From Haematococcus lacustris (taxonomy: Eukaryota > Chlorophyta > Chlorophyceae > Chlamydomonadales > Haematococcaceae): 64,000 nucleotides of DNA. The notes below the pieces were generated by a model. It worked only from the letters and a program-made list of their open reading frames with translations, did not search any database and was not told where the DNA came from. A program made the position numbers and the translations under genes. The DNA lies in assembly GCA_030144725.1 (NCBI GenBank), contig JASKMD010000017.1:757728-821727 (forward strand). The letters run 5' to 3'. Position 1 is the first letter of the stretch; every line of letters starts with the position of its first letter. This document shows positions 63,824-64,000 of the stretch, piece after piece.

Positions 63824-64000
63824 CTGGACAGCAGTCAGACACGCCGCGACAGCCCAGAGCCCTGACAAGGGCCAGGCACTGTCCGGGGCTGGCACATGTC
63901 GAGACTTGGCCAAGACCTATGACCATGACCATGACCTTGACCTATGACCATGACCTATGACCATACATATCCGCAAGTACATGTCCGCAAGTACGTGTCT
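63824..64000. other. Right edge, simple repeats
   Basis: Contains GACCATGACCATGACC-type runs (63919-63962) and two copies of CCGCAAGTAC. It is probably an intron of the SAM gene. Confidence 0.4.

Overview
The window is nuclear DNA from a green alga, most likely a chlorophycean such as a Haematococcus or Chlamydomonas relative; the species is inferred, not shown. The grounds are GC-rich sequence, small exons split by many GT-AG introns, abundant CAG/CTG and GGGGC-type microsatellites, TGTAA motifs downstream of genes, a plant-type BSU1/BSL phosphatase, a plant-type diaminopimelate decarboxylase, and eukaryotic transposon debris. All genes were rebuilt by hand from exons whose splice phases join; most exon joins below were checked for phase.

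Layout. 230-9221 (-): secreted subtilisin-like protease, C-terminus off the left edge. A Fanzor (TnpB-like) fragment sits in one of its introns on the opposite strand (3335-4328). 9740-11260: a partial duplicate of the protease 3' exons, split by two foldback MITEs. 11455-12345 (-): a second Fanzor fragment. 12486-13745: a 125-bp tandem repeat and a 154-copy GGGGC satellite. 13750-15640 (+): decayed 3' end of a LINE. 15952-21158 (-): diaminopimelate decarboxylase, head to head with COX11 (21298-23932, +). 24631-33273 (+): Kelch-phosphatase of the BSL/PPKL family, 18 exons, 887 aa. 34540-39404 (+): START-domain lipid-binding protein. 41014-50214 (-): very large receptor-like protein kinase. 51186-52705 (+): mitochondrial Rieske iron-sulfur protein. 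53261-55897 (-): serine carboxypeptidase, N-terminus lost in a 500-N assembly gap. 56943-58302 (+): C-terminal lobe of another protein kinase, N-terminus lost in the same gap. 58303-62141: mostly repeats with no gene recognised. 62142-63823 (-): C-terminus of a SAM-domain protein.

The genes do not form a pathway. COX11 and the Rieske protein both serve mitochondrial respiration; DAPDC makes lysine in the plastid; the two peptidases look secreted or vacuolar; the BSL phosphatase and the kinases are signalling proteins. The most unusual content is the pair of Fanzor fragments with conserved 3' flanks, the foldback MITE pair whose insertion sites can be read against the undisturbed paralogous copy, and hexa- and pentanucleotide arrays that fill introns.
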